A DNA stretch of 11,839 bases from an uncultured Neisseria sp. (GCA_927911515.1 CAKMQH010000111.1:1-11839); one strand, 5' to 3'; counted from the first letter of the stretch, positions 1-6,709 are shown. Translations and numbers: made by a program. The notes: generated by a model from the letters alone, not told the origin.

Positions 1-37
1 AGGCAACGCCGTACTGGTTTAAATTTAATCCACTATA
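1..37 (-). repeat. Partial Correia element (CREE), truncated by window edge
   Basis: The first 37 bases are the reverse complement of the left part of the complete CREEs further on: terminal repeat ending in TTAATCCACTATA, preceded by the inner CCAGTACGGCGTTGCCT block in reverse. It therefore lies in the opposite orientation to the three complete copies. The remainder is outside the window. Nothing else recognisable lies between it and the terminator at 140. Confidence 0.85.
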
Positions 38-139
38 ACGGCAAAATTTACCGTAAAGTAAGGCAAATCAACGTCATAGCGATTTCCTAGAGACGCTGTT
101 TATCCGCATAGAAATATAAGCACACCAACAAGCCAAACA

Positions 140-185
140 AAAAGGTCGTCTGAAAACCTGAAACGAGGGTTTTCAGAGACCTTTT
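140..185 (-). terminator. Intrinsic terminator of the fadL-like gene, built on a DNA uptake sequence
   Basis: Inverted repeat 140-158 / 168-185 with a 9-base loop. The left arm contains a full uptake sequence AGGTCGTCTGAA at 143-154. The right arm has the same sequence lacking one base, leaving a single bulge. Read on the minus strand, the stem ends in CCTTTTTGTTTGG, a suitable U-tract. It lies about 20 bases past the fadL stop. Uptake sequences used as terminators are well known in Neisseria. Confidence 0.8.
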
Positions 186-204
186 GATGTCGGCGCAAAA
201 CGGC

Positions 205-1617
205 TTACTTGAATTTGTAAGTGTATTGCAATCCAACGATGTTGGCGTGGTTTTTGAAGCGCGCGCCGGATGCGCCTTTGCTGTCCACATCGTTGCCAGT
301 GGCGCGGTCGGTGTGGTAGCGGGTGTCGTTGATGTGGATGTGGCTATAAGCGGCATCGAGGACGTGGTTTTTGCCGATATGGTATTTCGCGCCGAGCGAG
401 AACCAGATGCGGTTGCCGTCGGGCAGGCTGTTCATGCGGTAGCCGGCGTTTTTGACAGGCGAGCGGTCAAAGGCGATACCTGCGCGCAGTTGCAGCGGGT
501 CGGTCACTTGGTAAGAACCACCGAGCGCGACTTTGTAAGTGTTGCGCCAGTTGGGCGTGATGACGGTGCGGTCGGATTTGCCGTTGACGACGTTTTTGGT
601 GTTTTCAAATACCAGTTCCGCTTTATTGAAGCGGCTGTGGCGGGTCCACGTTACATCGCCGAACAGGTTGAATTTGTCGGTGGCTTTGTACATGCCGTGA
701 ACGGACAGGGATTCAGGAGTAACGATTTTGACGCTTGCTTTTTCACGCGGAACGTAACCGCGGGCGGCAAGCGCGCCCAAATCCCAAGCGCGGCGGGCGT
801 ATGCGCCGTCGGCTTCCCATTCTGCCGAGCCTTTGAGGGTGTGGGTTACTTTGGAGCGGTAGTTCACGCCGACCCGTGCGCGGTCGTTGATGTCCCACAT
901 CCAAGCGAGTTGATAGCCGAAGCCCCAGTCGTGACCTTTTACTTCGGCGTGTCCGTCAGATTTGCCTTGCGCGCTGACGGAGACAGGGCGGCCGGCGGCG
1001 CGTGAGGCAAGGCCGCTGGCGAGTTGGCTGATGGAACCGGAGGCATCCCAGTCGGAATACTTGCGCAATTCGGCTTTGGAGTATTGGGCGATCAGGCCGG
1101 CGCCGAAAGCGTGGTTTTCATTGGCTTTCCAAGCGACGACCGGTTCGATGTCGATGCTGGTGAGGCTGAGTTTGTTGATGTTGTGGCGCAGTACGGAATC
1201 TTTTTCGTATTCGGTGGCAGAACCGAAGGGGACGTACACGCCCAAGCCCAAAGTTACGTCGTCATTGACTTTATATGCGCCGTAGAGGTGCGGAGCGACG
1301 GTGGTTTTGGTGATTTTGCCGCTTTTCGAGCCGGAAACATCGCCGCCTTGATAGTATTGGGCGGAATCGGCTTCGTAGCGGATGCTGGGCATGACGATAT
1401 TGGCGTTGACGGAAACTTGGCTGCTGTCGAGTTTGGATAGACCGGCGGGGTTGTAGAAGATGGTCGATGCGTCGGCTGCTTCCGCGCCGGAAGAGTTGGC
1501 GGTGCCTTGCGCGTTGACTGACTGCGTACCAAAGTGGTAGCCCGAAGCGTGGACTGCGCCGGAGAAGAAGACTGCGCTGAGTAAGATTACGGTTTGTTTG
1601 ATGGGTGAGTGTGTCAT
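205..1617 (-). CDS. fadL: FadL/OmpP1 family outer membrane transport protein
   Basis: 470-aa outer membrane beta-barrel of the FadL/OmpP1/TodX family, which takes up long-chain fatty acids or other hydrophobic molecules; the substrate here is not known from sequence. Residues 1-24 form a signal peptide (hydrophobic VILLSAVFFSGAV, cleavage site V-H-A before SGYHFG). The mature N-terminus has the family's plug pattern, including GAEAADAST and the hallmark FYNPAGLSKL. The rest alternates polar and aromatic residues as in barrel strands and ends YTYKFK. The frame is open 59 codons further upstream, but ATG at 1617 was chosen because the signal peptide begins there and an AGG lies about 9 bases upstream (CGCAGGTATAAGAAA). 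From memory, meningococcus has a similar protein (NMB0088) next to pyk, matching the neighbour here. Length is normal and no break was seen. Confidence 0.93.
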   Translation of the reverse strand: MTHSPIKQTVILLSAVFFSGAVHASGYHFGTQSVNAQGTANSSGAEAADASTIFYNPAGLSKLDSSQVSVNANIVMPSIRYEADSAQYYQGGDVSGSKSGKITKTTVAPHLYGAYKVNDDVTLGLGVYVPFGSATEYEKDSVLRHNINKLSLTSIDIEPVVAWKANENHAFGAGLIAQYSKAELRKYSDWDASGSISQLASGLASRAAGRPVSVSAQGKSDGHAEVKGHDWGFGYQLAWMWDINDRARVGVNYRSKVTHTLKGSAEWEADGAYARRAWDLGALAARGYVPREKASVKIVTPESLSVHGMYKATDKFNLFGDVTWTRHSRFNKAELVFENTKNVVNGKSDRTVITPNWRNTYKVALGGSYQVTDPLQLRAGIAFDRSPVKNAGYRMNSLPDGNRIWFSLGAKYHIGKNHVLDAAYSHIHINDTRYHTDRATGNDVDSKGASGARFKNHANIVGLQYTYKFK

Positions 1618-1646
1618 TTTCTTATACCTGCGGACAAATAATAAAG

Positions 1647-1658
1647 AGGTCGTCTGAA
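1647..1658 (+). repeat. DNA uptake sequence, AGGTCGTCTGAA
   Basis: Exact 12-mer of the AG-muc dialect, single (no inverted partner), in the untranslated leader of the fadL-like gene. Neisseria type IV pilus receptor ComP binds such sequences during transformation. Confidence 0.85.
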
Positions 1659-1848
1659 ACAAACGCCTCCGTATCGGGAGCGGGCTGACGGTTTGGAATC
1701 GGTATTTTGAATAGAACCGATGGGCTTCAAGACAAAAAATGCAGCAGATGACTGGCTGACATGAATTTTGGGCTGAAGGGCAACGGTTTTTCAATCAAAG
1801 TACAGTTGTTTCCTAGCGGTCATTCCGTTTGATTAGTGTAGGTGCTCG

Positions 1849-1877
1849 ATTCTATACCACGTTATCGCTTTTGCCTA
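1849..1877 (-). promoter_or_regulatory. Candidate sigma-70 promoter of the fadL-like gene
   Basis: On the minus strand, TAGGCA (4 of 6 to TTGACA) at 1877-1872 and TAGAAT (5 of 6 to TATAAT) at 1854-1849 are separated by 17 bases. It points at fadL. Judged by eye only; other weak matches exist in this AT-rich stretch. Confidence 0.35.
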
Positions 1878-1993
1878 ATATTTTTGGCTTCTTTCAGAAA
1901 AACTTGCATGTTGCGCAGATAGGAGGGGGCGGGACTGTGGTAAAGATGTCATGGTGGGATTGTTTGATAGCTTGGTTCGCCTCTATTAGAGCT

Positions 1994-2377
1994 TTATGCA
2001 CGAATACCCTGATAAACAAAAATAAATTTCCCATCTTTTTTATGAAAACGACCTTCTAGGGTTAGGTCAGTTTCCCTGTTATCTGCATATAAACAGCATT
2101 CGGTTCCTATAACTTCTTCCGTGCCATTCATTTCATATGTTTCAAATATTGCCCTATTATCATTTCGTGCGGTCAATGCTATTGCTTTGGGAGGTAATGA
2201 TAATTTTTTATCTAAAAGATTTTCATCATCCAGTTCTTCCAAAATTTCCTCATACCTATCTTTGTTAATCTGAAATTTGATTTTGAGTTGTTTAAAATCT
2301 CTCTGATTAAATAAATTTAGAAATTCTTCTATAAGGTCAAAAAAATTATCTTCCCTTTGATCTTTGGACATATTCAT
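1994..2377 (-). CDS. Small acidic protein of unknown function in an AT-rich island
   Basis: 127 aa, no signal peptide or membrane segment, so probably cytoplasmic. The first half is charged and helical in look (FFDLIEEFLNLFNQ; DRYEEILEELDDENLL), followed by LSLPPKAIAL and a strand-rich C-terminus (ETDLTLEGRFHKKDGKFIFV). Three 60-base stretches counted by hand inside it gave about 22, 30 and 33 % GC, far below the neighbours, which suggests horizontal acquisition. Start choice: AAAGAG lies directly before the first ATG (2377) but 6 bases before the second ATG (2371), so MSKDQRED may be the true N-terminus (125 aa). The first ATG overlaps the TGA of an upstream open frame (ATGA). The PP plus DLTL pattern reminds me of small uncharacterised domains found among immunity-like proteins, but this is a weak impression. 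It sits between fadL and pyk, which I remember as adjacent in meningococcus. Confidence 0.72.
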   Translation of the reverse strand: MNMSKDQREDNFFDLIEEFLNLFNQRDFKQLKIKFQINKDRYEEILEELDDENLLDKKLSLPPKAIALTARNDNRAIFETYEMNGTEEVIGTECCLYADNRETDLTLEGRFHKKDGKFIFVYQGIRA

Positions 2378-2550
2378 CTCTTTCTTCTTGAAAGTTGATT
2401 AGTTGAATTTTCTACATCAGTCCTCAAGCCTGTTAGATATTCTCCAGCTTCCAAAGTGGCAAACTTTTTTGTCTTTGCGCCTAGACTTGAGGCTATTAAA
2501 AAATTATAGACTCCTACTGTTTCAGTGTTCAAAAATCTTGCTTCAAAAGA
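2374..2550 (-). pseudogene. Possible 3' remnant of a gene upstream of the AT-rich ORF
   Basis: On the minus strand one frame is open from 2586 to a TGA at 2376-2374; the part after the pyk terminator (from about 2550) reads like protein (NFLIASSLGAKTKKF, then FATLEAGEYLTGL, ending NQLSRRKR). No ATG or ribosome site starts it, so only a tail is left, if it is real. The stop overlaps the first ATG of the 127-aa ORF as ATGA, the arrangement of translationally coupled gene pairs. An open frame of this length could also arise by chance in AT-rich DNA, hence the low confidence. Confidence 0.28.
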
Positions 2551-2554
2551 AAAC

Positions 2555-2600
2555 GAAAGGTCGTCTGAAAACCCGTTTCCAAGTTTTCAGACACCTCTCG
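2555..2600 (-). terminator. Intrinsic terminator of pyk, built on a DNA uptake sequence
   Basis: Inverted repeat 2555-2572 / 2583-2600 with one mismatch and one bulge. The left arm holds a full uptake sequence (2558-2569); the right arm is TTCAGACACCT, the same sequence lacking a G. Read on the minus strand it ends in CCTTTCGTTTTCTTTT. It starts about 24 bases past the pyk stop. Confidence 0.78.
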
Positions 2601-2623
2601 TTTATCTGCCGTTTGCGTGTCGA

Positions 2624-4096
2624 TTATTTAACGCGCAGCACTTCCAGCGTATTGGTCGAACCGGATTCACGCATTTGCGAACCGCTGGTGATGATGTATT
2701 GGTCGCCGGAGCTTAAGATTTTATGTTCGACCAACATGGCTTCCACTTCGTTCAGCGCGGTATCGTGGTCGGTGCTGGTCGCCAAAATCAACGGGCGCAC
2801 GCCGCGGTACATCGCCATACGGCGTTGGGCGGAAATGCTCGGGGTTAGTGCGAAAATCGGCAAAGTGATGTTGTGGCGGCTGATTTCGAAGGCGGTTGAG
2901 CCGCTTTCGGTCAGGGCGACAATCGCTTTGGCGTGAACCGCACGCGCTACGCCGACCGCGCCGCCGGCAATCGCCAAGTTGGTGCTGACGGCTTCGGGAT
3001 ACTCGACCTGTTCGGCAACGCCGTTGAGCGAGTCCTGCTCTTTTTCGGCTGCCGCACAAATAATCGCCATTTGGCTGACAGTTTCAAAAGGATACGCGCC
3101 GACGGCGGTTTCGGCGGAACACATCACCGCATCGGTGCCGTCCAATACCGCGTTTGCCACGTCGCTGACTTCCGCGCGGGTCGGTACGGGGTTGGTGATC
3201 ATGGATTCCATCATTTGGGTTGCGGTAATGCTGAAACGGCGCAACTCGCGTGCGCGGCGGATCATGCGTTTTTGCAGGGCGGGGACGGCTGCGTGTCCGA
3301 CTTCGACCGCCAAGTCCCCGCGTGCCACCATGATGCCGTCGCTGGCGAGGATGATTTCGTCTAAGTTTTCAATCGCTTCCACGCGTTCGATTTTAGACAC
3401 CAAACCGGGGCGAACGGCAGTGCTGCCTTTCATTTCTTCTTCTACTTTGGCGCGGGCGATGTGTAAATCTTCGGCGGATTTCACAAAGCTGATGGCGAGG
3501 TAGTCGCAACCGATGGCAATCGCGGTTTTCAGGTCGCGGAAGTCTTTCTCGGTCAACGCGCCTGCGGATAAACCGCCGCCGCGTTTATTGATGCCTTTGT
3601 TGCTTTTCAACACATGGCTGTTTTCAACTTTAGTAACAATCTTACTACCTTCAACGGATTCCACGGTCAAAGTCAGCAAACCGTCGTCCAACCACAAAAC
3701 ATCGCCCGCGACGACATCATTAGGCAGGTCGCGATAGTCCAAACCGACCGCGTCGCGCGTGCCTTCGCCTTCGAGTGCGGCATCAAGTACCAGCGTTTCG
3801 CCTTTATTCAATTCGATGCTGCCGCCGGCGATTTTGCCGACGCGGATTTTCGGACCTTGCAAGTCGGCGAGGATAGCGATTTCCTGTCCGGCGCGTTTTG
3901 CCGCTTCACGCACGATGCGGGCGTTTTCCTGATGGAATTCAGGCGTGCCGTGGCTGAAATTGAAACGGACGACATTCAGACCGCCTACACGGATCATGTC
4001 TTCCAACAACTGAACATTGTTGCTGCCCGGTCCCAACGTAGCAACGATTTTGGTATTGTGGCTGATGCGGGTTACATTGCGTTTTGCATTACTCAT
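2624..4096 (-). CDS. pyk: Pyruvate kinase
   Basis: 490 aa; makes pyruvate and ATP from phosphoenolpyruvate and ADP, the last step of glycolysis and of the Entner-Doudoroff lower branch. Motifs in order: NTKIVATLGPGS (14-25), NVVRFNFSHG (41-50), ADLQGPKIRVG (77-87), catalytic Lys235 and metal-binding Glu237 in SKIERVEAIENLDEI, metal-binding Asp261 in MVARGDLAVE, TATQMMESMI (291-300) with the conserved threonine, then PTRAEVSDVANAV and MCSAETAVG (the usual form is LSGET or similar). The C-terminal regulatory domain is complete and ends LEVLRVK. Start: ATG at 4096, with AAAGGA 8 bases upstream; the frame continues to an ATG at 4135 without such a site. Monocistronic, with its own terminator and a possible HexR operator upstream. 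Confidence 0.97.
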   Translation of the reverse strand: MSNAKRNVTRISHNTKIVATLGPGSNNVQLLEDMIRVGGLNVVRFNFSHGTPEFHQENARIVREAAKRAGQEIAILADLQGPKIRVGKIAGGSIELNKGETLVLDAALEGEGTRDAVGLDYRDLPNDVVAGDVLWLDDGLLTLTVESVEGSKIVTKVENSHVLKSNKGINKRGGGLSAGALTEKDFRDLKTAIAIGCDYLAISFVKSAEDLHIARAKVEEEMKGSTAVRPGLVSKIERVEAIENLDEIILASDGIMVARGDLAVEVGHAAVPALQKRMIRRARELRRFSITATQMMESMITNPVPTRAEVSDVANAVLDGTDAVMCSAETAVGAYPFETVSQMAIICAAAEKEQDSLNGVAEQVEYPEAVSTNLAIAGGAVGVARAVHAKAIVALTESGSTAFEISRHNITLPIFALTPSISAQRRMAMYRGVRPLILATSTDHDTALNEVEAMLVEHKILSSGDQYIITSGSQMRESGSTNTLEVLRVK

Positions 4097-4141
4097 GTGA
4101 AGCGTCCTTTCGGTCAATCCGTTGATAAATGGCATACGGCT

Positions 4142-4158
4142 TTGTTGTAAAATTACAA
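4142..4158. promoter_or_regulatory. Candidate HexR operator upstream of pyk
   Basis: TTGTTGTAAAATTACAA matches 15 of 17 positions of the HexR consensus as I remember it (TTGTAATwwwATTACAA). It also contains a 14-base dyad TTGTAA-AA-TTACAA (4145-4158). HexR is a phosphosugar-responsive regulator of central carbon genes, and pyk is a known member of HexR regulons in proteobacteria. The site lies 46 bases before the pyk start. The consensus was recalled, not looked up. Confidence 0.4.
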
Positions 4159-4279
4159 AATTTCATCCAAACGTAGTCTGAAATTTGTAGGGTAAAATCC
4201 TGTGTTGAGATGCTTAAACCGTAAATAATGATACAAATTAATATTTTGGCATTCTACTCCCAAAGCTAAACAACTGGTG

Positions 4280-4297
4280 GAAAATTACAGAATTTTC
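4280..4297. other. Short perfect inverted repeat in the pyk upstream region
   Basis: GAAAATT (4280-4286) and AATTTTC (4291-4297) are separated by ACAG. It is AT-only apart from the outer pair, so it may be a regulator site or simply composition. No T-tract follows that would make it a terminator. Confidence 0.3.
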
Positions 4298-4365
4298 TGA
4301 CTTAGGCTAAATTTAATTTTACATACGTTCGAGCCGGCAATCCGCTACAATACCGTCTGCAACTT

Positions 4366-4377
4366 TTCAGACGACCT
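4366..4377 (-). repeat. DNA uptake sequence, minus orientation
   Basis: Exact AGGTCGTCTGAA on the minus strand, unpaired, in the pyk upstream region. A 10-base core follows on the plus strand at 4412-4421; the two face each other across 34 bases, which is too far for a normal terminator. Confidence 0.85.
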
Positions 4378-4471
4378 CATCAATGGACATATATAGATAT
4401 AGTGCGAATACGTCGTCTGAAACCGTACCATCTTTCCATCCGTACCTTATTCATCATTATCTGACACAACC

Positions 4472-4987
4472 ATGCTAAGACGAATGCTCACTTCCTTGCC
4501 CATAGGCATTATGCTTGCCGATATGGTTTATGGTTTCGTTTTAAATATCATTCAAGGGCTTAACCTTCAGCAACAAGCAGCCCCAGCTTCAGATGGCGGT
4601 CTGGCGGTAACGCCCGATATCGCTTTCAACAGCCTGCAAATCGTTGCAAACGGCGGCATGGTCCTTACCATCGGGTTTGGATTGATTGTCTTGTTGCAGC
4701 TAAACCGTACAGTGCTAAAACGGCAGATTTTGCCCATCGGTATTTTTCGAACGCTGGGACTGATTGCCGTGTTGGCTTTCAGCGTGCCTTCGTTGTGGGA
4801 GTGGTTTAATGCCGCTTTGTCCCTGTCGGCGGGCGGGAATGTCCTCAATACCAATAATCCGCGCTATTTAGTTTCCGCCTTGTGCATGCCGTTTATTGCC
4901 TTTTTGTGTTTGGTGCGGCTGTTTGGCTGGTATAAGTTGCACACGCGCCAGTCCGAACAAACTCCACCGACGGAGTTGCAGAAATAG
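4472..4987 (+). CDS. Hypothetical membrane protein with four predicted helices
   Basis: 171 aa. I do not recognise a family. Hydrophobic segments lie at about residues 6-29 (LTSLPIGIMLADMVYGF), 57-78 (IVANGGMVLTIGFGLIVLL), 89-112 (IGIFRTLGLIAVLAFSVPS) and 132-154 (LVSALCMPFIAFLCLVRLFG), so it should span the inner membrane four times. The loop between helices 1 and 2 (about residues 30-56) and the polar C-terminus (TRQSEQTPPTELQK) lie outside the membrane. No catalytic motif is visible. ATG at 4472 was taken; the ribosome site is poor, and ATG at 4484 (MLTSLP) is an alternative. It is transcribed alone, divergent from pyk and convergent with lysC. The TAG stop is immediately followed by a Correia element, but the stop lies outside the element and so predates its insertion. 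Confidence 0.75.
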   Translation: MLRRMLTSLPIGIMLADMVYGFVLNIIQGLNLQQQAAPASDGGLAVTPDIAFNSLQIVANGGMVLTIGFGLIVLLQLNRTVLKRQILPIGIFRTLGLIAVLAFSVPSLWEWFNAALSLSAGGNVLNTNNPRYLVSALCMPFIAFLCLVRLFGWYKLHTRQSEQTPPTELQK

Positions 4988-5094
4988 TATAGTGGATTAA
5001 TTTTAAACCAGTACGGCGTTGCCTCGCCTTACCGTACTATTTGTACTGTCTTCGGCTTCGTCGCCTTGTCCTGATTTAAATTTAATCCACTATA
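4988..5094 (+). mobile_element. Correia repeat enclosed element (short form), copy 1
   Basis: 107 bases from TATAGTGGATTAA to TTAATCCACTATA, with inverted ends and TA at both termini. The inner blocks CCAGTACGGCGTTGCCTCGC, CCGTACTATTTGTACTGTC and CGGCTTCGTCGCCTTGTCC identify it. It lacks the roughly 50-base inner part of full-length elements, so it is the short (about 106-base) class, which has lost the IHF site described for the long class. It directly abuts the stop codon of the membrane protein gene. Its left end gives TATACT reading outward on the minus strand. Confidence 0.93.
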
Positions 5095-5144
5095 TTTGAA
5101 CGGAATGTTAGGGCTGTCGTTTTGAGATATGTTGAATATCAAAT

Positions 5145-5185
5145 AAGGTCGTCTGAAAACCGTGTACCGGCTTTCAGACGACCTT
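5145..5185. terminator. Bidirectional terminator made of two intact uptake sequences
   Basis: Perfect 14-base inverted repeat 5145-5158 / 5172-5185, both arms carrying the full 12-mer (5146-5157 plus, 5173-5184 minus), with an inner CCG/CGG pairing. It lies between two convergent genes and would stop transcription from both sides, although U-tracts are weak (GGATTTTG on the plus side). Confidence 0.72.
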
Positions 5186-5225
5186 GGATTTTGTTGTGGG
5201 TGGATTATTAAGCTAAAGGGGAACT

Positions 5226-5264
5226 CGGCAATTCGAGCTGAGATGTTTCATTGCTCAATTGCCG
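5226..5264 (-). terminator. Hairpin just downstream of lysC
   Basis: CGGCAATTCGAGC (5226-5238) pairs with GCTCAATTGCCG (5253-5264) with one bulged C and a 14-base loop. It begins about 19 bases after the lysC stop. On the minus strand it is followed by AGTTCCCCTTTAG, a weak U-tract, so it may be a first terminator or an mRNA 3' end stabiliser before the uptake-sequence terminator. Confidence 0.45.
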
Positions 5265-5282
5265 GCTTCTGCTAAAACTTCA

Positions 5283-6503
5283 TTAACCCAAATCAAACGC
5301 TTTGTGCAGGACGCGGGTAGCGAGTTCCATGTATTTCTCGTCAATCAGGACGGAAACTTTGATTTCGGAAGTAGAAATCATTTGGATGTTGATGCCTTCT
5401 TCGGCGAGGGTGCGGAAGATTTTGGCGGCAACGCCGACGTGCGAACGCATACCCAAGCCGACTGCGGAGACTTTGCACACGGTGTCGTCGCCGTCGATGG
5501 CGGCTGCGCCGATACTGTCTTGCAGTTTGGACAGGATTTCGATGGTTTGTCTGTAATCGCCGCGTGGTACGGTGAAGGAGAAATCAGTGGTGCCTTCGCT
5601 GCCGACATTTTGGATGATCATATCGACTTCGATGTTGGCATCTGCAACCGCGCCTAAAATTTGGTAGGCGACGCCGGGTTTGTCGGGTACGCCGCGCACG
5701 TTGATGCGGGCTTGATTTTTATCGAATGCGATACCGGTTACGGCAGCTCTTTCCATGTTGTTTTCGTCCTCTTCAAAGGTAATTAGGGTGCCGTTGCCGC
5801 CGTCTTGCAGGCTGCTCAGTACGCGCAGGCGCACTTTGTATTTTCCGGCGAATTCTACTGAACGGATTTGCAAGACTTTCGAGCCGAGGCTTGCCAGTTC
5901 GATCATTTCTTCAAATGTAACCGTATCCATGCGGCGCGCTTCGGGTACGACGCGGGGGTCGGTGGTATAAACGCCGTCTACGTCGGTATAGATTTGGCAT
6001 TCGTCCGCTTTGAGGGCTGCGGCGAGCGCAACGGCGGAGGTGTCGGAACCGCCGCGTCCGAGCGTGGAAATGTTGCCTTCGCTGCTGATGCCTTGGAAAC
6101 CTGCCACGATGACGACTTTGCCTGCGTCGAGGTCGGCGCGCATTCTTTGGTCATCGATGCTTTCAATGCGGGCTTTGGTGTGGGCGGTATCGGTTTTGAG
6201 GGCGACCTGCCAGCCGGTGTAGCTTTTGGCATCCACGCCGATGTCTTTCAATGCCATCGCCAAAAGACCGATGGTCACTTGTTCGCCGGTAGCTAAGACG
6301 ACGTCCAGTTCGCGCGGATCGGGATGCTCCTGCATTTCGTGCGCCAGCGCAACCAAGCGGTTGGTTTCGCCGCTCATGGCGGATACGACGACAACGATGT
6401 CGTGTCCTTCGGCGCGGGCTTTGGCGACACGTTTGGCTACGTTTTTAATGCGTTCGGGCGAGCCTACTGATGTGCCGCCGTATTTATGTACGATTAACGC
6501 CAT
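5283..6503 (-). CDS. lysC: Aspartate kinase (aspartokinase, two ACT domains)
   Basis: 406 aa; phosphorylates L-aspartate, the committed step to lysine, diaminopimelate, methionine and threonine. Kinase domain: KYGGTSVGS (7-15), SAMSGETNRL (41-50), LATGEQVTIG (70-79), GFQGISSEG (135-143), TLGRGGSDTSA (147-157), TDVDGVYTTDPR (173-184). Two ACT domains follow, around residues 265-340 (DKPGVAYQILGAVAD, GTTDFSFTV) and 345-405 (SHVGVAAKIFRTLAEEGINI, STSEIKVS). This is the stand-alone class expected to be feedback-regulated by lysine and/or threonine. ATG at 6503 starts the MALIVHKYGG form typical of the family; an in-frame ATG at 6542 would add 13 unconserved residues. An internal start at codon 250 probably gives a separate beta subunit. 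Its own promoter lies at 6563-6591 and no operon partner is present. Confidence 0.96.
   Translation of the reverse strand: MALIVHKYGGTSVGSPERIKNVAKRVAKARAEGHDIVVVVSAMSGETNRLVALAHEMQEHPDPRELDVVLATGEQVTIGLLAMALKDIGVDAKSYTGWQVALKTDTAHTKARIESIDDQRMRADLDAGKVVIVAGFQGISSEGNISTLGRGGSDTSAVALAAALKADECQIYTDVDGVYTTDPRVVPEARRMDTVTFEEMIELASLGSKVLQIRSVEFAGKYKVRLRVLSSLQDGGNGTLITFEEDENNMERAAVTGIAFDKNQARINVRGVPDKPGVAYQILGAVADANIEVDMIIQNVGSEGTTDFSFTVPRGDYRQTIEILSKLQDSIGAAAIDGDDTVCKVSAVGLGMRSHVGVAAKIFRTLAEEGINIQMISTSEIKVSVLIDEKYMELATRVLHKAFDLG
5754..5773 (-). promoter_or_regulatory. Internal ribosome site and start for a lysC beta subunit
   Basis: On the minus strand AAGAGGA (5773-5767) precedes ATG codon 250 (5756-5754) by 10 bases. 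The product would be 157 aa starting MERAAVTGIAFDKNQ, that is, just the two ACT domains. In Corynebacterium glutamicum and Bacillus, lysC makes alpha and beta subunits from one gene by such an in-frame start, and the C. glutamicum beta subunit begins with a closely similar MEEAVLTGVATDK. Confidence 0.55.
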
Positions 6504-6562
6504 GTTTTCGTGCTTTCTTGGGGGTAGTTGGTCGGGCAGCATGGTTTGCTGGAAAAGGGCTT

Positions 6563-6591
6563 ATTATTACTATTTTTTACATGAAATTCAA
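6563..6591 (-). promoter_or_regulatory. Probable sigma-70 promoter of lysC
   Basis: TTGAAT (4 of 6, 6591-6586) and AATAAT (5 of 6, 6568-6563) on the minus strand with exactly 17 bases between them. Transcription would begin near 6556, giving a leader of about 53 bases to the chosen ATG. Confidence 0.6.
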
Positions 6592-6660
6592 GGTTGGAAC
6601 GGGAATAATCGAATTTTGTACTGTAACGGGAAAAACGAGGGCAGGGGAGTAGAATTCATG

Positions 6661-6709
6661 ACAAAAGGTCGTCTGAAAACCGAAGGGATGGTTTTCAGAG
6701 ACCTTTTGT
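6661..6709. terminator. Uptake-sequence terminator between permease and lysC
   Basis: Stem 6661-6681 / 6690-6709 with one bulge; the left arm has the intact 12-mer (6666-6677), the right arm TTCAGAGACCT lacks one base. It would end transcription from the permease gene on the minus strand. The Correia element at 6768 lies between the permease stop and this hairpin. Confidence 0.72.

Larger units (their letters stand above)
1618..1993. other. Intergenic region upstream of the fadL-like gene
   Basis: 376 bases without a convincing gene. It holds one full uptake sequence (1647-1658) and a candidate promoter for fadL (1849-1877), leaving a leader of roughly 225 bases if that promoter is used. Bases become AT-richer towards 1994. 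The minus frame is open from 1617 to 1794 but gives a basic, cysteine-containing peptide unlike any signal sequence, so I treat it as leader. Confidence 0.6.
4097..4471. other. Divergent intergenic region between pyk and the membrane protein gene
   Basis: 375 AT-rich bases with no gene. It contains a palindrome close to pyk (4142-4158), a short perfect hairpin (4280-4297), one full uptake sequence (4366-4377) and one uptake core (GTCGTCTGAA, 4412-4421, preceded by AC rather than AG). TATAGA/TATAGT hexamers at 4392-4403 could serve as a -10 for the plus-strand gene but no good -35 accompanies them. Confidence 0.6.

Noticed and set aside
184..1005. Plus-strand open frame of 273 codons opposite the fadL-like gene
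   Set aside because: Antisense shadow: the minus strand encodes a complete FadL protein with signal peptide and family motifs, and this frame has no ribosome site or protein-like pattern.
1618..1794. N-terminal extension of the FadL frame by 59 codons
   Set aside because: The extension is basic with cysteines and would bury the signal peptide inside the protein; ATG 1617 gives a normal exported N-terminus.
2403..2936. Plus-strand frame of 177 codons across the pyk end
   Set aside because: It crosses the pyk terminator and lies antisense to conserved pyruvate kinase sequence.
4392..4403. Promoter for the 171-aa membrane protein at the TATAGATATAGT stretch
   Set aside because: No acceptable -35 hexamer stands 16-18 bases upstream of either possible -10, so I did not list it as a promoter.
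6504..6542. Earlier lysC start (MLPDQLPPRKHEN)
   Set aside because: Family members begin with the MALIVHKYGG-type sequence, and an ATG at 6542 would leave a leader of only about 14 bases from the probable promoter.
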